Assembly: GCA_009746045.1 (NCBI GenBank)
Contig: RPFO01000500.1
Location: forward strand, 531,559-595,558
Source: Mesostigma viride
Lineage: Eukaryota; Streptophyta; Mesostigmatophyceae; Mesostigmatales; Mesostigmataceae
Reading direction: 5' to 3'
Length of the DNA: 64,000 nucleotides
The notes beneath the pieces were generated by a model that saw only the letters and a program-made list of their open reading frames with translations, was not told the origin of the DNA and ran no database searches. The translations under genes and the position numbers were made by a program. Position 1 is the first letter of the stretch. Each line of letters begins with the position of its first letter. Shown piece by piece: positions 52,941 through 62,047 of the stretch.

Positions 52941-53049
52941 GGGTATATGACGTACGGCACACAAAATTTGATGGTCACTCCCAAAGTAGATCGCCCGGCT
53001 TAGTAAACATATATTCGCGGAATATAAAAACACACGCGCGTATTATAAC
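52941..53049. promoter_or_regulatory. Divergent promoter region
   Basis: AT-rich 109-bp spacer between two divergent genes. Towards the right ATATAAAAA at about 53020-53028 lies 22-28 nt before ATG 53050, with a second TATTATAA adjacent to the ATG. Towards the left TATAC lies just before ATG 52940. Confidence 0.5.
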
Positions 53050-53448
53050 ATGGCGGCAAAGAAAACGCGCACCCCACGACGCGCACACCGCTCACGAGCC
53101 GCTGCAGTGCTGACGCCGGCCATGGAGCATAATTACAACGCTGCATCGGGGATGCTGGCGTATCGTTTCGGCGGGGCGTTGGAGGCATTGGCGAAGGCGA
53201 AGGTGTCGGCGAAGGGCGATGTCCCCCCTGATCAGTACAGGAGAGATCTCCGGGAGGCCAATGCGGTGGAGCGGAACCTGCAGCGGGCGTGGCTCGTGTC
53301 TATGGATAAACTGCGCGGACTGAGAGAACGAGGCGCGGGCATACTTTATAGAGGGCCGGACGCCATCGTCGATTGGGTCATGAGAGCCGCCAAGACCGTC
53401 GTCACGCCTGGTAGGCGGGGACTCGCGGGTAAGCGTAAACGTTTCTGA
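53050..53448 (+). CDS. Small basic protein of unknown function
   Basis: 132 codons, ATG 53050. Starts with a very basic stretch (MAAKKTRTPRRAHRSRAAAV) that could bind DNA or act as a nuclear localisation signal. The middle has an Ala-rich helix (FGGALEALAKAKVSAKGD). The C-terminus is basic (RRGLAGKRKRF). No family recognised; virion or DNA-associated protein is a guess from charge. TATA box upstream. Confidence 0.55.
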   Translation: MAAKKTRTPRRAHRSRAAAVLTPAMEHNYNAASGMLAYRFGGALEALAKAKVSAKGDVPPDQYRRDLREANAVERNLQRAWLVSMDKLRGLRERGAGILYRGPDAIVDWVMRAAKTVVTPGRRGLAGKRKRF

Positions 53449-53483
53449 TTAATAAAGATCGGTTAGTTGTATACGCGATACGG

Positions 53484-53555
53484 ATGCCTGTCGGCAGATG
53501 CACCGGGTGCAAGGCCGAGAAGTTTTTCTCGTTCGGGAAGGCCAAGTGCAAGTGA
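53484..53555 (+). CDS. 23-residue mini-ORF sharing the tail motif of the next gene
   Basis: ATG 53484 to TGA 53555: starts MPVGRCTGC, ends KFFSFGKAKCK. The last 15 residues (CKAEKFFSFGKAKCK) match the end of the neighbouring membrane protein (CKAKKIFSIGFAKCK) at 11 of 15 positions. A GTATAC box lies 10-20 nt upstream. It may be a real micropeptide or the surviving tail of a duplicated copy of that gene. Confidence 0.4.
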   Translation: MPVGRCTGCKAEKFFSFGKAKCK

Positions 53556-53594
53556 TCGATATCGGTTTTATAGCTGCGTCTATGGTAGTGCGAC

Positions 53595-54116
53595 ATGCGC
53601 GCGTATCTGATCGCGACCCTGATACTGGTACTCACCCTCACCCTGTGGCTGGGCCTGCGCGATGCCTCCAAGCCCGACCCGCTGCTGACCGCGCGGCTGC
53701 CCGAGTACGAGTCCGTGCCGCTCTACCGGTCGGAGGCGATCGAGGCGCTTCTGGAGACGGGCCTGAGCGCGCCCCCTCCCGCGCTGCCGGTGGCGGCGGC
53801 GGCGGGCGGCGAGGACAAGGGCCGCAGGCGGCGGAGGGCCAAGGCGGTGCTGAGGACGGCGCTGGTGGAGGGGCAGAAGGCGGCGTACATCGCGTCCTCC
53901 TACCCTCTGCTGTCGATAGCCGACGGCGTGTCTAGCGTGCTGGGGCTGATGGGGCCGGGGGGCAAGAAGCTGGCCAAGGTGGTGGGCAAACCGGTGAACT
54001 TCGCGCTGAAACACAATCCTATCGGCGCGTTCTTCGGCGCGATATTCAACAAGAAACTGAGCGCGCGGTGCAAGGCCAAGAAGATATTCTCGATTGGTTT
54101 CGCCAAGTGCAAGTAG
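53595..54116 (+). CDS. Single-pass membrane protein with conserved Cys/Lys tail
   Basis: 173 codons. The N-terminus MRAYLIATLILVLTLTLWLG is a membrane anchor or uncleaved signal. A basic middle (DKGRRRRRAKAVLRTALVEG) is followed by a moderately hydrophobic Gly-rich part (SSVLGLMGPGGKKLAKVVGK), then the tail with two Cys (CKAKKIFSIGFAKCK). TTTTATAG lies about 30 nt upstream. Small N-anchored proteins of this type are often found in virion membranes of large DNA viruses; that role is inferred. Confidence 0.6.
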   Translation: MRAYLIATLILVLTLTLWLGLRDASKPDPLLTARLPEYESVPLYRSEAIEALLETGLSAPPPALPVAAAAGGEDKGRRRRRAKAVLRTALVEGQKAAYIASSYPLLSIADGVSSVLGLMGPGGKKLAKVVGKPVNFALKHNPIGAFFGAIFNKKLSARCKAKKIFSIGFAKCK

Positions 54117-54204
54117 TCATAGGCACCTAACCAGAATAACGTCCTTATGAGGTGCGCTTATACTACGCCAACAATTTTGTGTTGCAATACCAATACCAGC
54201 GCCG

Positions 54205-55148
54205 ATGGCCTGCGCCGTGTACTTGGAAGCTAAGGAGGGGACGCCTCCATCTGAAGATATCTTTTGTGGACAGATTCGCAGGACACCTGATGGGCGCGTG
54301 GCAGCCGCCGACATCGTGAAGTGTATCATTTATTTGAGAGAGGACGGGACTTATGCCAGGGAGGCGCTGGGTAACGCCAACCTCACCCTGAAGAGGCTCA
54401 GTGACAAACAATGTCTTGCAGCCAGCAATACAAATAACATGTACACTTTCCCGGGGCGCAATCAACGGCCTACGAGGGTCATGACAGAGGAGGAAGTATA
54501 CGAGTTGATCATGCTCCTGCCCGGGGCTCGGGCTACGGCCTTTCGAAGGAACACCTCGAAGTTACTGAAGCACTATTTTCACGCGACGGAAGAGCTGATA
54601 TCGGAGCTGTTAGGCCGCTACGAAGCACTCCATGGGCGTGCGTACCAGCCCCCCCTTGCGCGGTCGCAGAGGAGCCTAGAATCAAACAGTGCGAGTCCGT
54701 CAAGGCAGCGGCCGCGGAGATATCCAACACACCCCGCGCTCAAGTTGATGGCAAGGTATATGCCAAGGTGTTCGGCATCCAGAACAAGTCCATTATGAAT
54801 ATGACCGCGGACGAGTTCAGGCATGTCCAGAACATGAAGAAAGGGGACCTAGTTAGAGACATGTGGACGGAGGAGATGAACAGTGGGGCCTTCTTCATGA
54901 ACTGCGTATTCCGGGCGGCAGTGGCAGGCGGTGAGGACCCCGTGGCCGCCATGGAGAGAATTTCTCGGACAATGACCCCCACATTTAGGGGAGTGGGGCT
55001 GCACGACCAGGCAAGCACAAAACGCCCAAGAGAATTCCTGGTCCATAACAAGGAAATGAGGGAGAGCCGTCACGCCTCTCATTCCACCCTGGAGGTGCCC
55101 GGTCAGCACAGCTTGAAGCGTGTGTTGACGACTAATGGCGATCCCTGA
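54205..55148 (+). pseudogene. BRO-N-like viral DNA-binding protein, frame broken at a C run
   Basis: ATG 54205. Residues 75-135 contain NTNNMYTFPGRNQRPTRVMT, then EEVYELIMLLPGARATAFRRN and LLKHYF. This order (target-like strand, prediction of a hydrophobic helix, F-R-R) resembles the end of BRO-N and related NCLDV/baculovirus DNA-binding domains. The frame is good to about 54640, where a run of seven C (54649-54655) separates it from a second frame running to 55148 (KVYAKVFGIQNKSIMNMTAD, MNSGAFFMNCVFRAAVAGGE). One additional C would join them into about 314 residues. Could be one working gene with an assembly error. Confidence 0.55.
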
Positions 55149-55275
55149 CGCTGATGGCAAAAAAAATCATATTTGCGCGCGAATAAACGATTACATTCAT
55201 TATACGAGGCTTTATTTATTTCCAGTTTGATTAATCAGATTGCCCTGAGAACAACAATAGACAAAACAGAGGATC

Positions 55276-56493
55276 TCAGCACAGAACGTCGGAGGCCAGC
55301 ACGATCGGCCAGCGCTCCTTCCACTCGGCCAGGTCCGCGTCCCGGACGTCGAGACCGCGGCCGTGCACGCTCAACACCGCGTCCCCCGCCTGGCCCTCCC
55401 TCGGCGTGCGCCCGACCACGCGCACCGTCGCCTGGGGGCGCCCATCGGTGACGCGGACGCGGACGTCCTGCTGGGCGGGGACGGTGGGGGAGTCGTCCAC
55501 CAGCAGGTCCACCGCCCCCCTCACGGCCGTCACGTCCCCTTCGCCGACCAGGAGGGGCCGGGTGTCCTCCGTGAAGCAGGTGCAGGGGGCCATGCCGCGG
55601 CCGTTGTCCCGGCAGTGCGCGTTGTACCGTTCGTGCACCACCGGGTTGATGAGGTCGACGCCCCCCACGTCCTGGTTGAAGTAGAAGGTCGACACGCTGT
55701 CGTGCGCCCCCATGACGACGGTGCCTCTCGCCGTCGCCATGAAAACGGCCGTGCCGCCTGCGCCGGCTCGCACCTGCGACAGGGCATAGCGAAAGGTGCC
55801 CCCCAGCGCGATGGTCTGGGCCCCGAGGAAGTCTATGCTGCCCCCGCACCTGGCCAGCGCCTGGGTCAGCGGTTGGCGGATCGCGGCGGGGGCCACCGCG
55901 TAGGCGAAGCTCGAGTTGGAGCGCGACACGAGGAGGAGTCGGCACGAGGGGAGCGAGACGCCCTCCGCCGCGCAGACCACCAGGCCGGCCAGGACGGCGT
56001 AGTCGAAGGAGAGCTCCCACCCATCCCTGCGCTTGGCCGCGTCGAGGAGGAAGATGACGACCCCCGGCACCTTCCGCACGAAGGCGGCGAGCCTCCTCCA
56101 CTCGACCAGGTGGGGCATCAGGCCGCAGTCCTCCTCCCGCACAAAGTCGCTGGGGGGCTCCAGCCGCGAGTCGGCATCGTACACTGTCACCCTGAGGACG
56201 GGCACGCCGGCGAAGGAGAGGTCCCCAGGGGTCAGCACCCGGTCCCTCCACACGCGGTGGACAAACCGCCGGTCGGCCTCGTCGGTGGCCCGCGCGTGGT
56301 GCTCCCTGTATGTGGGCCACAGGGCCTCCCAGGCCGCCTTGGAGGTGAGCATCATCAACATGCAGGCCTTCCGGTCCAGCCTGCACATGTGCTTGACGAA
56401 TACCTCGAGCAGGTCATCGTCCAGGTCGTCCACCCACGGGATGAACGGGTCGACGGTCCTGCGTCCGGTGCTGGTGCGCAGGAATGCGGGCAT
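55276..56493 (-). CDS. F-box-like protein, 405 residues
   Basis: ATG 56493. Residues 22-62 (DDLDDDLLEVFVKHMCRLDR then MLTSKAAWEALWP) fit the F-box pattern of two short helices and a buried Trp. The remainder is a long unassigned domain rich in beta-type segments (VPVLRVTVYDADSRLEPPS, GTFRYALSQVRAGAGGTAVF, RGTVVMGAHDSVSTFYFNQD). F-box proteins couple targets to SCF ubiquitin ligases, and large algal viruses encode several; the target here is unknown. The gene is convergent with the preceding one, with an AT-rich 120-bp spacer containing AATAAA-like motifs on both strands. Confidence 0.55.
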   Translation of the reverse strand: MPAFLRTSTGRRTVDPFIPWVDDLDDDLLEVFVKHMCRLDRKACMLMMLTSKAAWEALWPTYREHHARATDEADRRFVHRVWRDRVLTPGDLSFAGVPVLRVTVYDADSRLEPPSDFVREEDCGLMPHLVEWRRLAAFVRKVPGVVIFLLDAAKRRDGWELSFDYAVLAGLVVCAAEGVSLPSCRLLLVSRSNSSFAYAVAPAAIRQPLTQALARCGGSIDFLGAQTIALGGTFRYALSQVRAGAGGTAVFMATARGTVVMGAHDSVSTFYFNQDVGGVDLINPVVHERYNAHCRDNGRGMAPCTCFTEDTRPLLVGEGDVTAVRGAVDLLVDDSPTVPAQQDVRVRVTDGRPQATVRVVGRTPREGQAGDAVLSVHGRGLDVRDADLAEWKERWPIVLASDVLC

Positions 56494-56499
56494 GGCGTG

Positions 56500-57027
56500 A
56501 TAAAACGGCCTCTAGGTCGCGCGCCCTGGTGAAAGGAGAATGGCGTCGTACGCCCCGGTAAAACGAGACCCGAAGCCGCGCGCCCCGGTAAAACAATCAA
56601 GGCCGACGCCCCGCGCGCTGACAAAACAAAGGCCGGCGTCCCACGCCCTGATAAAACAAAGGATCGACGCCCCACGCCTCGGGAGTAAGGCCCTGAACGT
56701 CGCACGCCTCGAGGAGACGCAGCGACCCGAGAAGGCGACCAAGAACCGGTTGGGATCGCCTGCCAGGCCAGGTAACCAGGTTTTCAGGTAGGTAACGTCG
56801 CCGCTAACCGCGAGAGAGCGAGCGAATCGAGTGCGACCCACGTTAAAAAATCTGTCAGCGCGCTCAACCACGGGCCACTTTTCCTTTGCCGAATGCTGGA
56901 GTGCCTATTTTACCGCTTTACTTTTCCTCTCAGCAATGCACAAGGGACAGATAATGGGCGACAGTTCATTTATTCACGGTGCATCGTAATTGCACGTGTC
57001 TATTAATGAATCGTAATTGCCCGTGGT
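56500..57027 (+). repeat. Degenerate 33-bp repeats with a small Lys-rich frame
   Basis: 56510-56690 contains five to six degenerate copies of a unit like CGCGCCCCGGTAAAAC. A plus frame with ATG at 56540 (to 56791) reads the repeat as a basic pattern (YAPVKRDPKPRAPVKQSRPT) of 83 residues. It may be a small basic protein or just translated repeat. 56800-57027 has nothing recognisable. Confidence 0.4.
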
Positions 57028-57412
57028 GCCGGTGCCAGTGTACATTTAGTCAGTGGGGGCCGGTGCCAGTGTACATTTAGTCAGTGGGGGCCGGTGCCAG
57101 TGTACATTTAGTCAGTGGGGGCCGGTGCCAGTGTACATTTAGTCAGCGGGGGCGGTGCCAGTACCTTTTTGGGTCGGTGACGGTGCCAGTACCTTTTTGG
57201 GTCGGTGACGGTGCCAGTACCTTTTTGGGTCGGTGACGGTGCCAGTACCTTTTTGGGTCGGTGACGGTGCCAGTACCTTTATTATCGGGGGCCGGTGCCA
57301 GTACCTTTCTTGGTCGGTGACGCTGCCATTACCTTTAGTCGGTGGGGACCGGCGCCAGTACCTCATAACTGGTGGGTGACGGTGACGGTGCCTCATAACC
57401 GGTGGGCGACTT
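57028..57412 (+). repeat. Two adjoining tandem arrays sharing GGTGCCAGT
   Basis: Array one: four copies of a 32-bp unit (GCCGGTGCCAGTGTACATTT + AGTCAGTGGG) at about 57028-57150. Array two: five near-perfect copies of a 28-bp unit (GGTGCCAGTACCTTTTTGGG + TCGGTGAC) at about 57157-57275, then degenerate copies to 57412. Both units start with GGTGCCAGT. The arrays lie between two genes and may be regulatory or a replication-related feature. Frames crossing them are repeat translations. Confidence 0.85.
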
Positions 57413-57632
57413 GTAAAGAAATAAGGAGTGGGCACGCTTGCAAAATGAATAAGTCGACTACGTCGGTGGATGCTTCTTGAAATCCCGATCGAGCCCGTGG
57501 CTGAGAGGCGATAGTCCTCGCTGGTAGACGATTCTCTGTGGCTGCGGAGGGACAGGAAAGGACTGTCGCGATTGCCCGCGGTCCCGCGTTGGTCGCGTCG
57601 TGCATAGAAAAGATCCGGGGCTGCCAGGTACC

Positions 57633-58288
57633 ATGTTTCGAATGATGCCGCCCCCCGTGGCTGGGACACGTCCGAGCGACGACCCGAGAAAGTCCCGGGA
57701 CTGTGGGGAAAGTACCCCCAGTGCCAGTATTGCGGCGACTGGAAGGACCCTTGCACCTTCTTTGGTGGGAAGGCGCTCTATTGCTCGGAATGCCGCGGAT
57801 ACGAGCTGGAATTTCGAGTGAACGCCCCCTCCCACGCCAAAAACGACGAGGCCTTCTGCAAGATTGCCGAGGACCGTGCGGCCGCCCTCCATCTTTCGCT
57901 GCTCGGCGCAGCCCCGGGGGTCGTGACACGCGCGCGTGTGACCCCGGCGAACGCGGCAGGGGTGCGGCAGCTCGCGGAGGGGGTGCAGGCCGGCGGGCGC
58001 CCCTGTGTCCGGCCCGTGTACCGCGTGCCCGAGGGGGGGGCTCGCGTGTCTTGCGGGGTTTGCATGGAAAAGCAGTCGCGGCGGGGGTTCCTCCCCGTCC
58101 ACGCTCCCGTCGGCCAGGGGAAGCGCGCGCCCCCTCCCCACGACCTCCCCATCTGCCTCTGGTGCATGACCGTGTACCTGCACGACGACGCCATCCCCTC
58201 CCGCGGCCAGTGCCCGCTGTGCCTGGCCGAGCGCAGGCCCGCGCCCGAGAGGCTGGCCTTCCCCTTCTTCGAGCACGCGGCCGAGTGA
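57633..58288 (+). CDS. Zinc-ribbon/RING-like protein with two Cys clusters (start frame shifted)
   Basis: The convincing frame (from about 57650 to TGA at 58288) has no ATG of its own; ATG 57633 opens another frame that joins it at a run of six C (57648-57654 region), so one additional C would give MFRMMPP then the main frame. Cluster one: QCQYCGDW...YCSECRGYEL (residues about 30-60). Cluster two: CGVCMEK...ICLWCMTVY...CPLCLAERRP (about 140-200), spaced like a treble-clef or degenerate RING finger. A zinc-binding adaptor or ubiquitin-ligase-like role is possible; the RING spacing is not canonical. About 215 residues. Confidence 0.6.
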
Positions 58289-58328
58289 GCCGCGTTTTTT
58301 CTCGCTGACGCTAGTGTGAACCGCCGCG

Positions 58329-58510
58329 ATGGCACGATGCGTCGAGATAACCCCCAGGGGACCAAATGCAACAAGCCGCGCGCACCCAGGGGCAAGCGGT
58401 GCGCGGTCCATCTGGCCATCAGGGCCAGGGAGCGCGCGGGCAGGAAGCCAGCGTACAGCCCCCATGATATCCTGGACAAGATGATGCGGCTTAGGCTGTC
58501 TGTGTCGTGA
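58329..58510 (+). pseudogene. Short CCCH-module protein, frame broken by one base
   Basis: ATG 58329 opens MARCVEITPRG; in the next frame after a CCCCCAGGGG stretch the reading continues TKCNKPRAPRGKRCAVH and a short helical tail to TGA at 58510. Together these give the same Cys-Cys-Cys-His spacing as the other modules, in a protein of about 60 residues with almost nothing else. One additional G would join the frames. Confidence 0.55.
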
Positions 58511-59227
58511 TGAATCGTTGAATGAATATTATTCCATTTCTTTAATCCAATCTGTTTTCATTCGCGACCCCCCGTGTCTACTCATGCATGCATACATATC
58601 ACATCCACGCTCGACAGGCGGCGAACCTGGACCGGCCATCGACCGAGTGGGGCGGTTCCTGTCCGGGTACAGCCACGCCTCGAGTTTGGTTGGATTCTTT
58701 TGCGCGACTTCTTTTTTGCACGCCGGCCTGAATAGTTTTTCATATATATGTGCATGCACCTGTAGAATCATAGAGGGTCTATAGCCATAAATTTATTTTT
58801 AGATTCATCAGAAAAAGAAGTAGTGCAGGAGAATCCAAGCCAGGGCCGAGCAGCGGGCGGGCGGGGGCGGGGCTCGAGTTGGATTGTCGACCCCTCTCTA
58901 GGCGCCGCCGCAGCCGACTGTGGATGTGCTTCTCCCATCCAACGGCAGCCGTTACGAGGTGGCGCTGGGTCGTCAGCACCTGACAGGGCGGGATTTGGCA
59001 TAAATAGGGGTCGCGACGGCACAGGCGCCATCGTTGGGTGACGCGCACCGGGCAGGCGTCCGCCAGGAGACAAGGGATCCAGTCATGGACAGTGCGGACG
59101 GGACACGGGGAAATTCGCTCCCCCTCTGCCAGAAGACCACGGGCATGAAACGGGTCAAAAGAGAAAGCGGCGACAGGGCCGGAATCGGGCTCTGCGCTAC
59201 TAGAGTATTTTTTTCGCGTCACTTCTG
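58511..59227. other. Spacer with possible small minus-strand frame
   Basis: AT-richer than the surrounding genes. A minus-strand ATG frame at 58529-58771 (80 codons, MILQVHAHIYEKLFRPACKK) is plausible but has no domain. No other gene is supported up to 59227. A TTTTTTTCGCG stretch precedes the next gene. Confidence 0.35.
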
Positions 59228-59565
59228 TATAAATGAAGTGCGGTGCGCGTACATCGTCAGGCGGGATGTGCGGGATGGGCGTACCAAGAGGGAGGTGCCA
59301 CCTGCACAGGGGGCAGCGGTGCGTGTCGCGTCACGGGGTGCGGTCCAAGACTAACAAGCGCTCCCACATCGAGATGGAGGCCGGAATGAAGAAGGTCGCG
59401 CACGGCACGGGGGCGTACGGAGTCAGGACAGGGGGCGGGGAGAGGAAGGAAAGGCCACAGATACCGCGCGTCCACGCACAGGACGCGGGCGGGCGATGTT
59501 GTCAACGAGGACGCACAGGCCCGCGATGTTGTCAACGACGCACCAATGGGCGCGGGGGGTGTTGA
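59228..59565 (+). CDS. CCCH-module protein, TATA box overlapping its start
   Basis: TATAAA at 59228-59233 overlaps the ATG at 59233 by one base, so either initiation gives almost no leader or the true start is downstream (next ATG is Met12 or Met49). Residues 1-25 (MKCGARTSSGGMCGMGVPRG then C..H) form the CCCH module. The middle has HIEMEAGMKKVAHGTGAYGV. The C-terminal part, with CCQR repeated (59480-59545, an 18-bp phrase CGATGTTGTCAACGA occurs twice), stops at 59565, overlapping the next gene by 20 nt. In the next gene's frame the same repeat reads DVVNEDAQARDVVNDA, so the two may be one protein separated by a frameshift. Confidence 0.55.
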
Positions 59566-60232
59566 CAGTGATGATAAACAACTGCTCTTAGACAGCACGC
59601 CAGATCATGACTACATCGAGACAGCGCTTCAAAACGCCGGGCACCATATAACAGACAAGGATAGGCTGAATTGGGCGGCCGCGGAGGGGAAAGGCGAATA
59701 CATTAAAACTGCCACCGCGGTCCGCGACAAGTGGCGGTCAAGGGAAGAGGCTATCGCCAAGGCCAATGAAAAACTAAACAAGCCAAAAAACGACGCTTGG
59801 GACGAATATAAACGCCGACTGAATATTCGTCAGAATATTTATTCAAACCTGCCTAAAAATCCCGGGTTACAGGCAGAGTACAACCTGGCAGTAAGTCGCG
59901 AAGGTGACGCTTTAATACGCTGGGGAAGATTGCCAATAAGAAAAATCGAGGCGTTAGACACGTACGGACCGCGAGCAAAGAAAATAAGGGAACGTCTTGA
60001 CAATGTTATCCTAAACGAAACTGCACGAATGGAAGGGATGAAGATCCCGATCACTCGAAGAACGACGACGTGGAAGACAGTCGACGACCTGAAACGCAAG
60101 CTCCCGCCGCCGCACACGGGTGGTTTGTATTTCGCGGATCCGCATGAAATTGAACGCGAGAAAGTACAAGAAGAAATAGAGAAGGCCGAACTGGACGCCA
60201 TGAGATTCGCCAAACGCATGAAGAGGTACTAA
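59546..60232 (+). CDS. Charged helical protein of unknown function
   Basis: 228 codons from ATG 59546 (frame open further upstream to about 59480). Mostly charged and helical: YIKTATAVRDKWRSREEAIA, KLNKPKNDAWDEYKRRLNIR, then KTVDDLKRKLPPPHTGGLYF and an acidic/basic C-terminus EREKVQEEIEKAELDAMRFA. Lower GC than its neighbours. Might be a structural or DNA-associated virion protein; no family recognised. Confidence 0.55.
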   Translation: MGAGGVDSDDKQLLLDSTPDHDYIETALQNAGHHITDKDRLNWAAAEGKGEYIKTATAVRDKWRSREEAIAKANEKLNKPKNDAWDEYKRRLNIRQNIYSNLPKNPGLQAEYNLAVSREGDALIRWGRLPIRKIEALDTYGPRAKKIRERLDNVILNETARMEGMKIPITRRTTTWKTVDDLKRKLPPPHTGGLYFADPHEIEREKVQEEIEKAELDAMRFAKRMKRY

Positions 60233-60375
60233 GGTGTGAGTCTCAAGGCATCCAGCTGACGTTGGATGCTAGCGTGTTCAATAAGAGACCATATGCCGAT
60301 TGAGCTCATGGAAATGGACGTGCAAGGATGCGTTTAAAGCATTGAAATTATTATGGATTCATACATGAATAAAGA

Positions 60376-60832
60376 ATGGCTCTCAGCGTGACATCAACCC
60401 CCTTTACTCATCCGCTCTTTGTGCTAGTCAACGAGAGTGACAGGCATTGGGCATTTACACTTAAGAGCCTCCCCGGTCTCGTTGTTGATGAGACCAAGCA
60501 GATCAAAGTTCGGAAAAGCGACAAACTGATCCTGGGAAAATCTCTGCCATGCAGCCTCGAATGGCAGCAAGCTGTTCAAGAACTGGTGGAGGCTGGACAG
60601 CGTGCAGGACTTTGCCAACGAGTTAGAACAGGAGCTCGGGGGTCTCAGTACTGAGCCGACCTCCACAAACGTTTTTCAGGAGGTGACGACAGGCTTGAAC
60701 GAAGAGCGCGGGACCTGGATCCACCCCCGTCTCGTGAGTCAGTTGGCCATGTGGATAAGCTCCCACTCAGTGACCCGACTGGCTATGAAGCTGGAGACTG
60801 TTCAAGAAGTGCGTCTAAATTGTCGAAAATAA
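60376..60832 (+). pseudogene. KilA-N paralogue, truncated and frame-broken
   Basis: ATG 60376, MALSVTSTPFTHPLFVLV closely resembles the start of the intact gene at 60851. Around 60560 the homologous reading moves one frame (FKNWWRLDSVQDFANELEQE) and continues through GTWIHPRLVSQLAMWISSHS, the KilA-N core, to a stop at 60830. Everything after the KilA-N domain is missing. Compared with the intact copy it is about 150 residues. Either a decaying duplicate or a DNA-binding competitor if frameshifting is an error. Confidence 0.65.
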
Positions 60833-60850
60833 ATTGTGAGTTGTTAAATA

Positions 60851-61879
60851 ATGACAATGGCTCTCAGTGTGGCATCGGCTCCCTTTACTCACAGTTTGTT
60901 TGTATTGGCCAGAGAAAACCATAAACATTGGATATTTACACTGAAACCCGCAGCAGGATTTCAGGTAGATCCTGTAAAGGAGATTCGTGTGCGCAAATCG
61001 GACAAGAAGGTATCAGGAAAGGATCTGGCACATGCTGCCTCTAATGGCGCCAAAGATTTTAAGGATTACTGGCGTTGGGATCCTGCCCAGAAATTTGTGA
61101 GTGCTCTAGAAAGGCGTCTGAGTGGTAAGGGTGCGCGCACCCCGACCTCCACAACGGTTTTTGACACTGTCAAAACTGGCCCCAACGAGGACCGTGGCAC
61201 CTGGATCCACTTGAAGCTGGTCAACAAGCTAGCCGCTTGGATCAGCAACGAGTTCGAGCTGGAGGCACAGGACTGGGTGGATCGCATCATGGCGGGGGAC
61301 ATCTCGATGATGGCTGTGGTGCGCGACGCCCACGACGCGGTCCACGGCACGAGCACCACGGTGGCGGTGCTGACCCGACCGGGCAACGGTCGCACGAGGC
61401 CGGACTACGTGGCGCCTGTGCGCGAGTGCGACCCGACCCTGCGCCTGCGCGCGAAGGACACGCAGCACAGGCTGGCGGACCTGGTGAGCTCGGTCGTCCC
61501 CAAGGAGCGCGTGGGGAGCGTGATGGCGTTCCTGGGCGACAAGACCTGCGAGGCGGCCACGGGGATGAGCGCGTCGGCCTTCAAGGAGCTGAACGGCGTG
61601 AGGGCCGGTAGCGCCAGGGACGCGATGGACGACGGTCAGCTGGCGAACGCCTGGTTCTTCATGTACAAGGTCATGGACCGGGCGCCGGACAAGGACCTGC
61701 ACGAGGCGGCGGTCGAGGTGAAGCGGGCGATGGCCGCGTTCGTGAAGCCGCCGGAGGGGCCCACCCCGGCGGGCATCGTGGACAGGAACAGACGGGAGAT
61801 GAGGGATGACTTGCTCTTGACCCGGCCCCTGAACCGCGACCGGTTCTCGAGGGTGGGGCCCAAGAGGGTCAAGATCTAG
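60851..61879 (+). CDS. KilA-N domain DNA-binding protein
   Basis: 342 codons, ATG 60851. An N-terminal beta-rich part (SLFVLARENHKHWIFTLKPA, EIRVRKSDKKVSGKDLAH) precedes the KilA-N core at residues 105-150: NEDRGTWIHLKLVNKLAAWI then SNEFELEAQDWVDRIM. The G-T-W/Y-I/V-H...L...A.WIS..F signature is diagnostic of KilA-N domains of poxviruses, other NCLDVs and phages. The C-terminal 190 residues are helical (KDTQHRLADLVSSVVPKERV, DAMDDGQLANAWFFMYKVMD) and probably mediate oligomerisation. KilA-N proteins bind DNA and regulate viral or host processes; the site is unknown. It directly follows a broken paralogue with a 20-nt gap. Confidence 0.8.
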   Translation: MTMALSVASAPFTHSLFVLARENHKHWIFTLKPAAGFQVDPVKEIRVRKSDKKVSGKDLAHAASNGAKDFKDYWRWDPAQKFVSALERRLSGKGARTPTSTTVFDTVKTGPNEDRGTWIHLKLVNKLAAWISNEFELEAQDWVDRIMAGDISMMAVVRDAHDAVHGTSTTVAVLTRPGNGRTRPDYVAPVRECDPTLRLRAKDTQHRLADLVSSVVPKERVGSVMAFLGDKTCEAATGMSASAFKELNGVRAGSARDAMDDGQLANAWFFMYKVMDRAPDKDLHEAAVEVKRAMAAFVKPPEGPTPAGIVDRNRREMRDDLLLTRPLNRDRFSRVGPKRVKI

Positions 61880-62047
61880 CTGTCGGTGGGGAGTTCGTTG
61901 GCGCGACCCCGCCCTCTCGACAGCGCGGACCTTGACACAGTGCGCTTAGATATTCGTGCGCGCTTGAACGCGCCCCGTGTCATGCTGATTGCTCCGTTTA
62001 ATCGGAATCGAGTTTCATTTTTATCCCATCCCGGTGTATCATCGATC

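Noticed and set aside
52354-52962. Arg-rich minus-strand frame overlapping the P-loop gene
   Set aside because: Different frame of the same strand; lacks the Walker A motif and has a composition typical of a GC-rich shadow.
55235-56532. Frames on both strands covering the F-box-like gene
   Set aside because: Shadows of the 405-residue frame, which alone has an ATG, an ordered F-box-like start and balanced composition.
57028-57412. Possible CRISPR array
   Set aside because: Units are directly adjacent without unique spacers, and the setting is eukaryotic/viral.
57139-57756. Minus-strand frame with KGTGTVTDPKRYWHR repeats
   Set aside because: It is the translation of the 28-bp tandem array plus the antisense of the zinc-ribbon gene.
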